Origin: Actinomycetes bacterium | GTDB lineage: Bacteria; Actinomycetota; Actinomycetes; Mycobacteriales; Mycobacteriaceae | Direction of reading: 5' to 3' | NCBI GenBank assembly: GCA_029780675.1 | Contig: JAKOYE010000092.1 | Location: 37,407 to 101,406, forward strand | DNA: 64,000 nt | Shown: positions 41,905 through 50,503 of the stretch, in pieces | How positions within the stretch are numbered: the stretch's first letter is position 1 | Layout of the letters: each line of letters begins with the position of its first letter | Program-made: the position numbers and the translations under genes | The notes under the pieces: generated by a model | What the model saw: the letters and a program-made list of their open reading frames with translations, nothing else | Told to the model about the DNA's origin: nothing | Databases searched by the model: none

Positions 41905-43445
41905 CCGGCCGTCTCCCGCAACACGGGTTTGACGACCTTGCCGGCGGCATTGCGGGGGAGTTCGGCGAGGAACACCACCGTCCGCGGAATCTTGAAGTTG
42001 GCCAGGTGTTTCCGGGTGTGGGAGATGACGGTCGTGTCATCGAGGTCGGCACCTGGGCGAGCCACCACGAACGCCCGACCCACTTCGCCGAGTCGTTCGT
42101 CGGGCACGCCGATCACCGCCGCATCGGCCACCCCGGGCAGTCGGGCGAGTACCTGTTCCACCTCGGCGGGGTAGACGTTGAATCCGCCGCAGATGTACAT
42201 GTCCTTCAGGCGGTCGGTGATCGTCAGGTTCCCGGCCGCGTCCACGGTGCCGATATCGCCGGTGTGCAGCCAGCCGTCTGCATCGATCGCAGCGGCGGTG
42301 GCGGCCGGGTCGTCGAGATAGCCGAGCATGACGTTCTCCCCGCGCAGCAGCACCTCGCCCGCTTCTCCGTCGTCGGGTGAGTCGATCCGCAGTTCGAACC
42401 CGGCGATCGGCCGGCCGCACGTGGTGGCCACCGTGACCGGGTCGTCGTCGGTGCGGCACATGGTGCCGAACCCGCTGGCCTCGGTGAGCCCGTAGGCGGT
42501 CAGGACGATGTCGAAGTCGAGTTCGCTCTGCATGCGTTCGATCAGGACCACCGGCACCGTGGCCGCACCCGTGACCGCGAACCGCAACGACGTGAGATTG
42601 AAATCCCGGCGGGACGGGTGGTCGAGGATCGTCTGGTAGATCGTCGGGGGGCCGGGCAGCACGGTGATCCGGTGCTCCTGCACGGCGCGCATCGCCCGCT
42701 CCGGGTCGAAGGTCAGCTGCGGGACGAGGGTGGCTCCGGTCTGCAGGCAGGCCAGAATCCCGGCCTTGTAGCCGAAATTGTGGAAGAACGGATTGATGCA
42801 CAGATAGCGGTCGGAACTGGTCAGCTCGCCGCACTCGGCCCAGGACGCGGACGCCGACAGGGACTGCCGGTGCGCGCACAGCACCCCCTTGCTACGACCG
42901 GTCGTGCCGGAGGTGAACAGGATGTCGGCGACGTCGTCGGGTTGTACTGCCGCCGCTCGGGCGTCGATGTCCCCCGGCGGAATCTGCGGCCCGCCGAGGA
43001 ACGCGTCCCAGGTGCCGTCCGCGGCGTCGACCGGGATCCGCACGATGTGACGCAACGCCGGCAGTGCACGCCGGTCCAGTTCGGCGACGCGATCGGCGCC
43101 CAGGAATCGGCCCGCACCGAACAGCAGTGGCGCCCTGGTGCGGGCCAGGATGTCGGTCGCCTCCTCGGCGGTGTAGCGGGTGTTCAACGGCACCAGCACC
43201 GCGCCGGCGTAGTGCGTCGCCAGGCATGCGACCACCCAGTGCCAGGTATTGGGCGACCAGATCGCCACCCGATCCCCTGGGGCGACACCCGCGCCGGCGA
43301 TCGCGGCGGCGGCCCGGCGGACCTCGGCGCGCAGTTCGGCGAAGCTCAAGGAGCGGTCCGGGGTGACCAGTGCGGGATGATCGGCGAGGTCGAGTGCCAT
43401 CCGGTCGAGTACCGCCGGGGTGGTGAGCCGGCCGCGCGCAGTCAT
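41901..43445 (-). CDS. fadD3: HIP-CoA synthetase FadD3
   Basis: ANL-family ligase that activates HIP (the C/D-ring propionate) with CoA and ATP, opening the KstR2 pathway. P-loop FTSGTTGRSKG, YGLTEASGFG, the hinge aspartate region TGDIGTVDAAGNLTITDR, and the catalytic Lys in AGKVVKP. 514 aa from ATG 43445; the longer track ORF to 44942 is a shadow across fadE30. First gene of fadD3-fadE31-fadE32-fadE33; shares a KstR2 operator with fadE30. Confidence 0.95.
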   Translation of the reverse strand: MTARGRLTTPAVLDRMALDLADHPALVTPDRSLSFAELRAEVRRAAAAIAGAGVAPGDRVAIWSPNTWHWVVACLATHYAGAVLVPLNTRYTAEEATDILARTRAPLLFGAGRFLGADRVAELDRRALPALRHIVRIPVDAADGTWDAFLGGPQIPPGDIDARAAAVQPDDVADILFTSGTTGRSKGVLCAHRQSLSASASWAECGELTSSDRYLCINPFFHNFGYKAGILACLQTGATLVPQLTFDPERAMRAVQEHRITVLPGPPTIYQTILDHPSRRDFNLTSLRFAVTGAATVPVVLIERMQSELDFDIVLTAYGLTEASGFGTMCRTDDDPVTVATTCGRPIAGFELRIDSPDDGEAGEVLLRGENVMLGYLDDPAATAAAIDADGWLHTGDIGTVDAAGNLTITDRLKDMYICGGFNVYPAEVEQVLARLPGVADAAVIGVPDERLGEVGRAFVVARPGADLDDTTVISHTRKHLANFKIPRTVVFLAELPRNAAGKVVKPVLRETAG

Positions 43446-43517
43446 CGCCGCTCCCTGTGCACGATGCCCGATCCGAACGCCGTGATGCGTGTGGCGAGTC
43501 CTCGAGCGAGTCAACAA

Positions 43518-43531
43518 AGCAAGTGCTTGGT
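43518..43531. promoter_or_regulatory. KstR2 operator between fadD3 and fadE30
   Basis: AgCAAGtgCTTGgT is a full match to the KstR2 motif AnCAAGnnCTTGnT. It lies in the 102-bp divergent gap. On the plus side TAGCCT (43536-43541) follows 5 nt later and fadE30 starts 6 nt after that, suggesting a leaderless promoter directly under the operator. Confidence 0.93.
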
Positions 43532-43547
43532 AGGTTAGCCTACGACG

Positions 43548-44747
43548 GTGATCACGGTCGAGGAGTTCCGGGCGGAGGTCCGGGATTGGCTGGCCGGAAA
43601 CCTGGTCGGCGAATTCGCCCGTCTCAAAGGCCTCGGCGGTCCGGGTCGGGAGCACGAGGCGTTTCCCGAGCGGTTGGCGTGGAACCGTCATCTGGCCGCC
43701 GCAGGGCTGACCTGCCTGGGCTGGCCGGTCGAGCACGGCGGTCGGGGGCTTTCGGTCGCTCACCGGGTGGCGTTCTACGAGGAGTACGCCCGCGCAGACG
43801 CGCCGGACAAGGTGAACCACCTCGGCGAGGAACTCGTCGGCCCGACGCTCATCGCCTTCGGAACCCCCGAACAACAGCAGCGGTTCCTGCCGTCCATCCG
43901 CGGCGTCACCGAGCTGTGGTGTCAGGGCTACTCCGAGCCGGGGGCGGGTAGCGACCTGGCCAACGTCGCCACATCGGCGGTTCTCACCGATGGCCAGTGG
44001 ATCCTCAACGGACAGAAGGTCTGGACGTCGCTGGCGCATTGGGCGCAGTGGTGCTTCGTGCTGGCCCGCTCGGAACCCGGATCCAGACGGCACGCGGGCC
44101 TGTCCTACCTGCTGGTCCCCCTCGACCAGCCCGGGGTCGAGATCCGCCCCATCGTCCAGCTCACTGGCGACTCGGAGTTCAACGAGGTCTTCTTCACCGA
44201 CGCCCAGACCGATGCCGACATGGTGGTGGGCGAGCCGGGCGACGGGTGGCGGGTGGCGATGGGCACCCTGGAGTTCGAGCGGGGCGTGTCCACGCTGGGC
44301 CAGCAGATCCGTTATGCCCGTGAGCTTTCCGGGCTGGTGGCGTTGGCGCGGCGTACCGGGGCCATTGACGATCCCGCCATTCGGGAACGGCTCACCCGGG
44401 CCTGGGTGGGACTGCAGGCCATGCGTTCCTATGCGCTGGCAACCATGGACGGTGACGGCCCGATGGACACGGACCGGACGGCCCGCCATTGGACCGGCGA
44501 CCTCGGCGCCGGCCGGGACAGTGTGTCCAAACTGCTGTGGGCGACCTGGCACCGCGATCTGGGCGAACTCGCCATGGCCATCAGGGGGGTCGACGGACTG
44601 GTCCTGCCAGACGGTGAGTTCGACGAATGGCAGCGGCTGTTCCTGTTCTCCCGCGCCGACACGATCTACGGCGGGTCCAACGAGATTCAGCGCAACATCA
44701 TCGCCGAGCGGGTACTCGGCCTGCCCCGGGAGGTTCGAGGTTCGTGA
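43548..44747 (+). CDS. fadE30: Acyl-CoA dehydrogenase FadE30
   Basis: Introduces the alpha,beta double bond into 5-hydroxy-HIP-CoA. 399-aa ACAD with YSEPGAGSDLANVA, FNEVFFTDAQTD and GGSNEIQRNIIAERVLGLPR. Starts at GTG 43548, 6 nt after a TANNNT -10, with no Shine-Dalgarno site. Overlaps ipdF by 4 nt. Confidence 0.94.
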   Translation: MITVEEFRAEVRDWLAGNLVGEFARLKGLGGPGREHEAFPERLAWNRHLAAAGLTCLGWPVEHGGRGLSVAHRVAFYEEYARADAPDKVNHLGEELVGPTLIAFGTPEQQQRFLPSIRGVTELWCQGYSEPGAGSDLANVATSAVLTDGQWILNGQKVWTSLAHWAQWCFVLARSEPGSRRHAGLSYLLVPLDQPGVEIRPIVQLTGDSEFNEVFFTDAQTDADMVVGEPGDGWRVAMGTLEFERGVSTLGQQIRYARELSGLVALARRTGAIDDPAIRERLTRAWVGLQAMRSYALATMDGDGPMDTDRTARHWTGDLGAGRDSVSKLLWATWHRDLGELAMAIRGVDGLVLPDGEFDEWQRLFLFSRADTIYGGSNEIQRNIIAERVLGLPREVRGS

Positions 44748-45535
44748 CGGCACTGAGTACCCCAACAGCCGAGATCGGCGGCCACGGACTGCTGGCCGGC
44801 AAGGTCGTCGTGGTGACCGCCGCGGCCGGAACCGGCATCGGCTCGGCGACCGCCCGCCGCGCTCTGCTCGAGGGCGCCGACGTGATGATCTCCGACCACC
44901 ACGAGCGCCGGTTGGCCGAGACCCGCGACGCGCTGACCGCACTGGGCCTCGGCCGGGTGGAGAGCGTGGTCTGCGATGTGACCTCGACCGCCCAGATCGA
45001 CGCCCTGGTGGATTCGACGACCGCCCGTCTCGACCGACTCGATGTGCTGGTCAACAACGCCGGACTGGGCGGGCAGACCGCGGTGGTGGATATGACGGAT
45101 GAGGAGTGGGACCGCGTCCTGAACGTGACGCTTACCTCCGTGATGCGGGCGACCCGCGCCGCGCTCACCTACTTCCGCGATGCCGGCCACGGCGGGTCGA
45201 TCGTCAACAACGCCAGCGTCCTGGGCTGGCGCGCCCAGCACTCCCAATCGCACTACGCGGCCGCCAAGGCCGGTGTGATGGCACTGACCCGATGCAGCGC
45301 CGTCGAGGCCGTCGAGTACGGCGTGCGGATCAACGCCGTCTCGCCCAGCATCGCCCGACATCGGTTCCTGGAGAAGACGAGTTCCGCCGAACTTCTGGAC
45401 CGGTTGTCGTCGAACGAGGCGTTCGGCCGGGCGGCCGAACCGTGGGAGGTGGCGGCGACCATCGCGTTCCTCGCCAGCGACTACGCCAGCTATCTCACCG
45501 GCGAGGTGATCTCGGTGTCGAGCCAGCACCCATGA
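44744..45535 (+). CDS. ipdF: Short-chain dehydrogenase IpdF
   Basis: SDR of 263 aa reported to oxidise the 5-hydroxyl of the ring-C/D CoA intermediate. NAD-binding glycine motif TAAAGTGIGSATA, NNAG (LVNNAGLGG), catalytic Ser in NNASVLGW and YxxxK in SHYAAAKAGV. GTG 44744 overlaps the fadE30 stop; the stop overlaps kstR2. The track start at 44627 lies in fadE30. Confidence 0.93.
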   Translation: MTALSTPTAEIGGHGLLAGKVVVVTAAAGTGIGSATARRALLEGADVMISDHHERRLAETRDALTALGLGRVESVVCDVTSTAQIDALVDSTTARLDRLDVLVNNAGLGGQTAVVDMTDEEWDRVLNVTLTSVMRATRAALTYFRDAGHGGSIVNNASVLGWRAQHSQSHYAAAKAGVMALTRCSAVEAVEYGVRINAVSPSIARHRFLEKTSSAELLDRLSSNEAFGRAAEPWEVAATIAFLASDYASYLTGEVISVSSQHP

Positions 45536-46200
45536 CCGGACCGACCTGGCAGCCGGCCACGCCCCCGCCGGCGACCCGGCGGACGGAACTCCTCGAACTG
45601 GCCGCGTCGATGTTCGCCCAACGCGGACTGCGGGCCACCACCGTCCGCGATATCGCCGACGCCGCCGGAATCCTGTCCGGCAGTCTGTATCACCACTTCT
45701 CGTCCAAGGAGGAGATGGTCGACGAGGTGCTGCGCGGTTTCCTGGACTGGCTGTTCGCCCGCTACCAGCACATCATCGACACCGAACCCAATCCGCTGGC
45801 CAGACTCGAGGGCCTGTTCATGGCGTCCTTCGACGCCATCGAGCACCACCACGCCGAGGTGGTGATCTACCAGGACGAGGCCAAGCGACTCGCCGGCCAA
45901 CCGAGGTTCGCCTATATCGACGAGTTGAACCGGCGCCAGCGCACGATGTGGGTGGACGTGCTCAACGAAGGCATCGCCCAGGGGTACTTCCGGGCGGGTA
46001 TCGACGTCGACCTGGTGTACCGGTTCATCCGGGACACCACCTGGGTCTCCGTGCGCTGGTACCAGCCGGGCGGCCCGCTGACCGCGGAGCAGGTGGGCCG
46101 GCAGTACCTGGCCGTCGTGCTCGGGGGCATCACCGAACAACCGGGTATCACCGAACGGGCCGGCATCACCGAACAACCGGGTATCACCGAACAACCCTGA
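45532..46200 (+). CDS. kstR2: TetR-family repressor KstR2
   Basis: Represses the HIP (ring C/D) regulon; relieved by HIP-CoA. TetR HTH: LLELAASMFAQRGLRATTVRDI then GSLYHHFSSKEEM. The ligand domain keeps FIRDTTWVSVRWY. 222 aa from ATG 45532, longer than the M. tuberculosis protein because of an 18-bp tandem repeat adding four GITEQP-like units at the C-terminus. Within the fadE30-ipdF-kstR2-fadA6 operon, so it is autoregulated through the 43518 operator. Confidence 0.95.
   Translation: MTGPTWQPATPPPATRRTELLELAASMFAQRGLRATTVRDIADAAGILSGSLYHHFSSKEEMVDEVLRGFLDWLFARYQHIIDTEPNPLARLEGLFMASFDAIEHHHAEVVIYQDEAKRLAGQPRFAYIDELNRRQRTMWVDVLNEGIAQGYFRAGIDVDLVYRFIRDTTWVSVRWYQPGGPLTAEQVGRQYLAVVLGGITEQPGITERAGITEQPGITEQP
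46126..46197 (+). repeat. 18-bp tandem repeat at the kstR2 3' end
   Basis: Four exact-length units encode GITEQP, GITERA, GITEQP, GITEQP up to the codon before the stop. The nucleotides of units 1, 3 and 4 are nearly identical, so expansion is recent. Confidence 0.9.
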
Positions 46201-46217
46201 GAGAGAAGGATTTCGGC

Positions 46218-47378
46218 GTGGCTGAAGCCTATGTGATCGACGCGGTGCGCACACCCGTCGGCAAACGCAACGGATCGCTGGCGAGCGTGCACCCCATCGA
46301 CCTCGGGGCGCACGCGTTCCGCGGAATCCTTGGGCGAAACGATGTCGACCCGGCGGCCGTCGAGGACGCGATCGTCGGATGCGTCGATGCCATCGGTGGC
46401 CAGGCCGGAAACATCGGCCGGCTGGCCTGGCTCGCGGCCGGATACCCCGAGGAGGTGCCGGGCGTCACCGTCGACCGGCAATGCGGGTCAAGCCAGCAGG
46501 CGATTTCCTTTGGTGCGCAGGCGATTATGTCCGGTACCGCCGATATCATCCTGGCCGGCGGTATGCAGAACATGAGTCAGATCCCGATCTCGTCGGCCAT
46601 GATCGTGGGCCGGGAGTTCGGTTTCTCCACCCCCACCGCGGAGTCCGAGGGCTGGCTGCAACGCTATGGAGACCAGGAGATCTCCCAGTTCCGTGGCGCG
46701 GAGATGATCGCCGAACGGTGGGACATCTCCCGTGAGGATATGGAGCGGTTCGCGCTGTCCAGCCATGAGCGGGCATTCGCCGCGATCCGCGCCGGGCATT
46801 TCGACCGCGAGATCGTGCCCGTCAGCATCGACGGTGTCGTGTTCGCCGTCGACGAAACGCCACGTCAGACATCGTTGGAGAAGATGGCCGGACTGCCCAC
46901 GCTGAGTGAGGGCGGCCGGATGACGGCGGCGGTCGCGAGCCAGATCTCCGATGGCGCCAGCGCTGTCCTGCTGGCCTCCGAACAGGCGGTGCGTGATCAC
47001 GGGCTGACGCCGCGGGCGAGGATCCACCACATCAGTTGCCGCGGTGCCGACCCGGTGCTGATGCTGACCGGGCCCATTCCGGCGACCCGCTACGCCCTGG
47101 ACAAGACCGGACTGTCGATCGACGATATCGACGTCGTCGAGATCAACGAAGCCTTCGCGCCGGTCGTCCTGGCCTGGATCAAGGAGACCGGGGCCGATCC
47201 GGCGAAGGTCAATCCCAACGGCGGCGCCATCGCACTGGGGCACCCACTGGGCGCGACGGGGGCGAAGTTGTTCGCCACCATGCTCTGCGAACTGGAGCGC
47301 ACCGGCGGCCGCTACGGCCTGCAGACCATGTGCGAAGGCGGCGGTACGGCGAACGTCACGATCATCGAGCGGCTTTAG
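46218..47378 (+). CDS. fadA6: Thiolase FadA6
   Basis: Beta-ketothiolase acting late in C/D-ring degradation (MOODA-CoA stage). Nucleophile Cys89 in DRQCGSSQQ, His in [14 protein letters not shown], and the second Cys in MCEGGGTAN. 386 aa from GTG 46218 with GAGAAGGA 8 nt upstream. It is the last gene of the fadE30 operon; its stop overlaps the stop of a convergent gene. Confidence 0.95.
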   Translation: MAEAYVIDAVRTPVGKRNGSLASVHPIDLGAHAFRGILGRNDVDPAAVEDAIVGCVDAIGGQAGNIGRLAWLAAGYPEEVPGVTVDRQCGSSQQAISFGAQAIMSGTADIILAGGMQNMSQIPISSAMIVGREFGFSTPTAESEGWLQRYGDQEISQFRGAEMIAERWDISREDMERFALSSHERAFAAIRAGHFDREIVPVSIDGVVFAVDETPRQTSLEKMAGLPTLSEGGRMTAAVASQISDGASAVLLASEQAVRDHGLTPRARIHHISCRGADPVLMLTGPIPATRYALDKTGLSIDDIDVVEINEAFAPVVLAWIKETGADPAKVNPNGGAIALGHPLGATGAKLFATMLCELERTGGRYGLQTMCEGGGTANVTIIERL

Positions 47379-47788
47379 TCCGCGATGGCCATCCGCAGAA
47401 AGTGGGTGATGCCGGCCCGTTCGAAGGTGCGCCGCCGGTCCCGCGGCAACATCGGCAACGCCTGGGTGGCGTCGATCAATTCGGGGGATGCGAGACGGTA
47501 GCTCTGGCCCTTGCTGACGATGGTGGCCGAGCCTGCCCGCATGACGTTGCGCACCCAGTCCGCCTGGGTTCCGTAGGGGAGCGGAACGATCATCTCGTCG
47601 CCCACCCGGTCGGCGACGACCGGCGTCGCGTAGTCCTTCCCGGAGCGTCGTCCGGTGTGGTGGATCACTGAGGCGTACCAGTACCGCTTACCGGCAAGTC
47701 GCAACATGACCGGATTGAGCAGGTACTTGTTCGAGGTCCGGATCAGCGTGCGAAACGGTGCGGGCCAACTTTCCGGTGCCATCCCCAT
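47375..47788 (-). CDS. Deazaflavin (F420)-dependent nitroreductase-family protein
   Basis: 137-aa split-barrel protein of the Ddn/FDOR-A group; TGRRSGKDYATPVVADR is the usual F420-binding strand pair and WVRNVMRAGSATI the second motif. Substrate unknown. It overlaps the fadA6 stop by 4 nt in convergent orientation and precedes nothing on its strand, as ipdC lies upstream (18-nt gap), so it may be the tail gene of the ipdC-ipdB-ipdA-echA20 transcript. In M. tuberculosis fdxB lies about here. Confidence 0.85.
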   Translation of the reverse strand: MGMAPESWPAPFRTLIRTSNKYLLNPVMLRLAGKRYWYASVIHHTGRRSGKDYATPVVADRVGDEMIVPLPYGTQADWVRNVMRAGSATIVSKGQSYRLASPELIDATQALPMLPRDRRRTFERAGITHFLRMAIAD

Positions 47789-47805
47789 TACTCGACCGTA
47801 CGCCT

Positions 47806-48888
47806 CTATTCGATGAGCGCGACAGCAGACCGGAGGTGGTCGACGGCCTCGGCGACGATGCTCTCGATCAACTCGGCGCAGGACGGCAGGTCCTCGATGA
47901 TCCCGGCGACCTGACCGGAGGCCAGCACGCCCGCGTCGGTGTTTCCGTCGACCAGGCCGGCCTTGAGCAACATCGGGGTGTTGGCCGCCATGACGACCTG
48001 CGACCAGGTGAGTTCCTTGCCGTGGCGCATCGCCAGTCCGTCACGCACCATGGACGCCCACGTCATTCCGGACATCTTCTTGAACGTGGCGGCGTTGCGG
48101 ATGGCGGCGCTGAAACCCTTGATACGCGAACCGCTTTCCAGTCTTTCCACCAGTCCGGTGCGCAATACCCGGTGCGGCATTCCGTCGACCCGGGTGGAGA
48201 CCACCGTCCCGTCCAGACCGGCGTCTAGGTATTGCCGCTTGACGGCGTCCGGGACCGTCGAGTCCGAGGTCAGCAGGAAACGGGTGCCCATCGCGACCCC
48301 GGCCGCCCCATAGGAGAGGGCTGCCGCCAGGCCCCGGCCGTCGAAGAAGCCCCCGGCCGCGACCACCGGAATCGCCGTCCCCGCCAGGGCGTCGAGCACC
48401 GAGGGCAGCAGCAACGTGGTGGCGACCGGCCCGGTGTGGCCGCCGCCCTCCCCGCCCTGCACGATCACCGCGTCTGCTCCCCAGGCCGCCACCTTGCGGG
48501 CGTGTTTCGCGGCGCCCACCGACGGCACCACCACCGCACCGGCGTCCTTGAGCCGGGCGATGAGTTCCGGTTTCGGCGCCAGCGCGAACGACGCGACCTT
48601 CACGCCCTCTCGGATCATCAACTCCACCCGATCGCCCGCATCGGCGGCATCGGCCCGGATGTTGACACCGAAGGGCCGATCGGTGGCCGACTTCACCTTC
48701 GCGATCGCCGTCGCCAACTCGTCGATGGTCATCGTCGCCGAAGCCAGGATTCCCAGGCCGCCGGCATTGGCGGTCGCCGAGACCAGTCGCGCCCCGGCCA
48801 CCCAGCCCATACCGGTCTGGACCACCGGGTGCTCGACGCCGACCAACCGGGTCAGCGCGGTCCGGATTCGTGGAGGATCCGCGGTCAC
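47806..48888 (-). CDS. ipdC: IpdC flavin-dependent (nitronate monooxygenase-like) reductase
   Basis: 360-aa TIM-barrel FMN protein of the NMO/NpdA fold: VVQTGMGWVAGARLVSA, GVNIRADA, VQGGEGGGHTG and VVAAGGFFDGRGLAAAL. Matches Rv3553; IpdC acts after IpdF in making HIEC-CoA, the ring-opening substrate. GTG 48888 overlaps the ipdB stop by 4 nt. Transcribed after echA20-ipdA-ipdB. Confidence 0.92.
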   Translation of the reverse strand: MTADPPRIRTALTRLVGVEHPVVQTGMGWVAGARLVSATANAGGLGILASATMTIDELATAIAKVKSATDRPFGVNIRADAADAGDRVELMIREGVKVASFALAPKPELIARLKDAGAVVVPSVGAAKHARKVAAWGADAVIVQGGEGGGHTGPVATTLLLPSVLDALAGTAIPVVAAGGFFDGRGLAAALSYGAAGVAMGTRFLLTSDSTVPDAVKRQYLDAGLDGTVVSTRVDGMPHRVLRTGLVERLESGSRIKGFSAAIRNAATFKKMSGMTWASMVRDGLAMRHGKELTWSQVVMAANTPMLLKAGLVDGNTDAGVLASGQVAGIIEDLPSCAELIESIVAEAVDHLRSAVALIE

Positions 48889-49631
48889 GGCTTGATTTCC
48901 CTGTCGCGCAGTGACTTCGGATCGAGGCGCCGGATGAGTTCGAGCTCCTCCCCGCTGGGCAGTCGGGTCGGTGGGGCATCGCCGACGCCGTGGATCTCGA
49001 AGGAGGTGTTCTCGCGCACATCCTGCGCCGTGATGCCCGGATGCAGTGACACCGCCCGCATCGTGTGTCCCGGGCCGTTGAAGTCGAACACGCCGAGGTT
49101 GCTGATCACCCGATGAACGTCGACGAAGCGGTAGGCGGGGTTGTCGGGATCAACCTTGTCCCAGCCGATTCCGCACACCACGTCGACGGTATCGCAGAAG
49201 ACCCGGGGGGAGTGGTTCCCCACCCAGTAACTCGTGGTGTGGTTGATGGTGTTTCCGGGTGCTCCCCGGACGCCGAACATCTGCCGGGTCGGGTGTTGCA
49301 GTGGGCCGAAGGCCGAGAGGTTCTGATTGCCGTACCGATCGATCTGGTTGGCGCCCATGACCACATGCCGACGGCCCCAGGCCAGCGTCTCGAAGACCCG
49401 CCCGAACGGCATCCATCCCTCCACCGCCCCGGTGGCTCCGATGGCCGGGGTGTCGGCCAGCAGTTGTGCCTCGCCGTCGGTCAGCAGGATGTCGGGGGCG
49501 AATGTCAGTCGGGCCAGTCGTGCACCGAGGGACACCATGGTGGCCATCGGGCTCACCATGATCTCCCCGGCGTCGCGGAACAACTCGGCGCAGGCGACGA
49601 CGCACACCTCGGCGCGGCTGACCTGGATCAC
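48885..49631 (-). CDS. ipdB: COCHEA-CoA hydrolase beta subunit IpdB
   Basis: CoA-transferase-fold subunit of IpdAB, which hydrolyses the C ring of COCHEA-CoA. 248 aa; VSPMATMVSLGARLARLTF, EGWMPFGRVFETL and VMGANQIDRYGN are family segments. Overlaps ipdA and ipdC by 4 nt each, as expected for a stoichiometric complex. Confidence 0.95.
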   Translation of the reverse strand: MIQVSRAEVCVVACAELFRDAGEIMVSPMATMVSLGARLARLTFAPDILLTDGEAQLLADTPAIGATGAVEGWMPFGRVFETLAWGRRHVVMGANQIDRYGNQNLSAFGPLQHPTRQMFGVRGAPGNTINHTTSYWVGNHSPRVFCDTVDVVCGIGWDKVDPDNPAYRFVDVHRVISNLGVFDFNGPGHTMRAVSLHPGITAQDVRENTSFEIHGVGDAPPTRLPSGEELELIRRLDPKSLRDREIKP

Positions 49632-50503
49632 GTTCCGGCCTCCCCGGCTGCAGTGAACCGGCGCACGGCGGCCTGGTAGTCGGCCTCGCTGCCGGTGAGG
49701 TAGGTGGCGACGAACTCCGCCCAGCTGTCGTGCTGCGCGGCGGCCTGGGCGTAGTGGCGCTGGAAGCGTTCGTCCCGGCCGTAATCGGGTGCCGCCGTGG
49801 TGAAATGGGCTCCGCCGGGGGCTTCGACCACCTGATCGACCATCATCCGGTTCACCAGCAGTGCCTGCGGCGGCACCGCCGTCACCAGTTCCTCGGTCGC
49901 GACGACCCGTTCCACCGACAGGTAGCGCCGGTCGGCGGCCATCAGGAACAGGTCATCGAAGTACGGGTCGATACCGGTGTAGGCCGCGTTTCCGTACCGG
50001 TCGCCCAGGTTGAGGTGGACGAATGCCGCGTCCAGGCGCAGCGCGGGCATGGCGATGAGTTCCTCGGTCCCGTAGGGCGAGCGAACCGTCGCGAGCTCAC
50101 CGTCCCAGAAGTCCGGTACCGAACTGCCCAGACCGGCTCGTGTCGGCAGGAACGGCAACCGCTGCGCCGCGGCTTGCAACCCGCAGCGCAGCATTCCCTC
50201 GTCCATCTCCCTGGCGACGATCGAACCCGTGGTGCGGGCCTTGGCGAACCACGGGTCGTAGAACGGCGGGGAGTCCAGTGAGACGAATCCGTAGTAGACC
50301 TTGCTGACTTTGCCGGCCGAGCACAGCAGACCGAGGTCGGGGCCGCCGTAGGTCACCACGGTGAGGTCGGTGACGTCGGTGCGAAGCAGAGCCCGGACGA
50401 ACGCCATCGGCTTGCGCCGGGATCCCCAGCCGCCGATCCCGATCGTCATCCCGCTTTCGATGCCGCTGACCGCCGCGTCGAGGGTGGTGCGTTTGTCCCT
50501 CAC
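49628..50503 (-). CDS. ipdA: COCHEA-CoA hydrolase alpha subunit IpdA
   Basis: 291 aa; GMTIGIGGWGSRRKPMAFVR and VTYGGPDLGLLCSAGKV are typical of the alpha subunit; with IpdB it opens the last steroid ring without using a covalent glutamate-CoA intermediate. GTG 50503 overlaps the echA20 stop by 4 nt. Confidence 0.95.
   Translation of the reverse strand: MRDKRTTLDAAVSGIESGMTIGIGGWGSRRKPMAFVRALLRTDVTDLTVVTYGGPDLGLLCSAGKVSKVYYGFVSLDSPPFYDPWFAKARTTGSIVAREMDEGMLRCGLQAAAQRLPFLPTRAGLGSSVPDFWDGELATVRSPYGTEELIAMPALRLDAAFVHLNLGDRYGNAAYTGIDPYFDDLFLMAADRRYLSVERVVATEELVTAVPPQALLVNRMMVDQVVEAPGGAHFTTAAPDYGRDERFQRHYAQAAAQHDSWAEFVATYLTGSEADYQAAVRRFTAAGEAGT

Noticed and set aside
41901-44942. 1013-aa minus-strand ORF covering fadD3 and the complement of fadE30.
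   Set aside because: Only the part from 43445 down matches an acyl-CoA synthetase; the rest is a high-GC shadow of fadE30 on the other strand.
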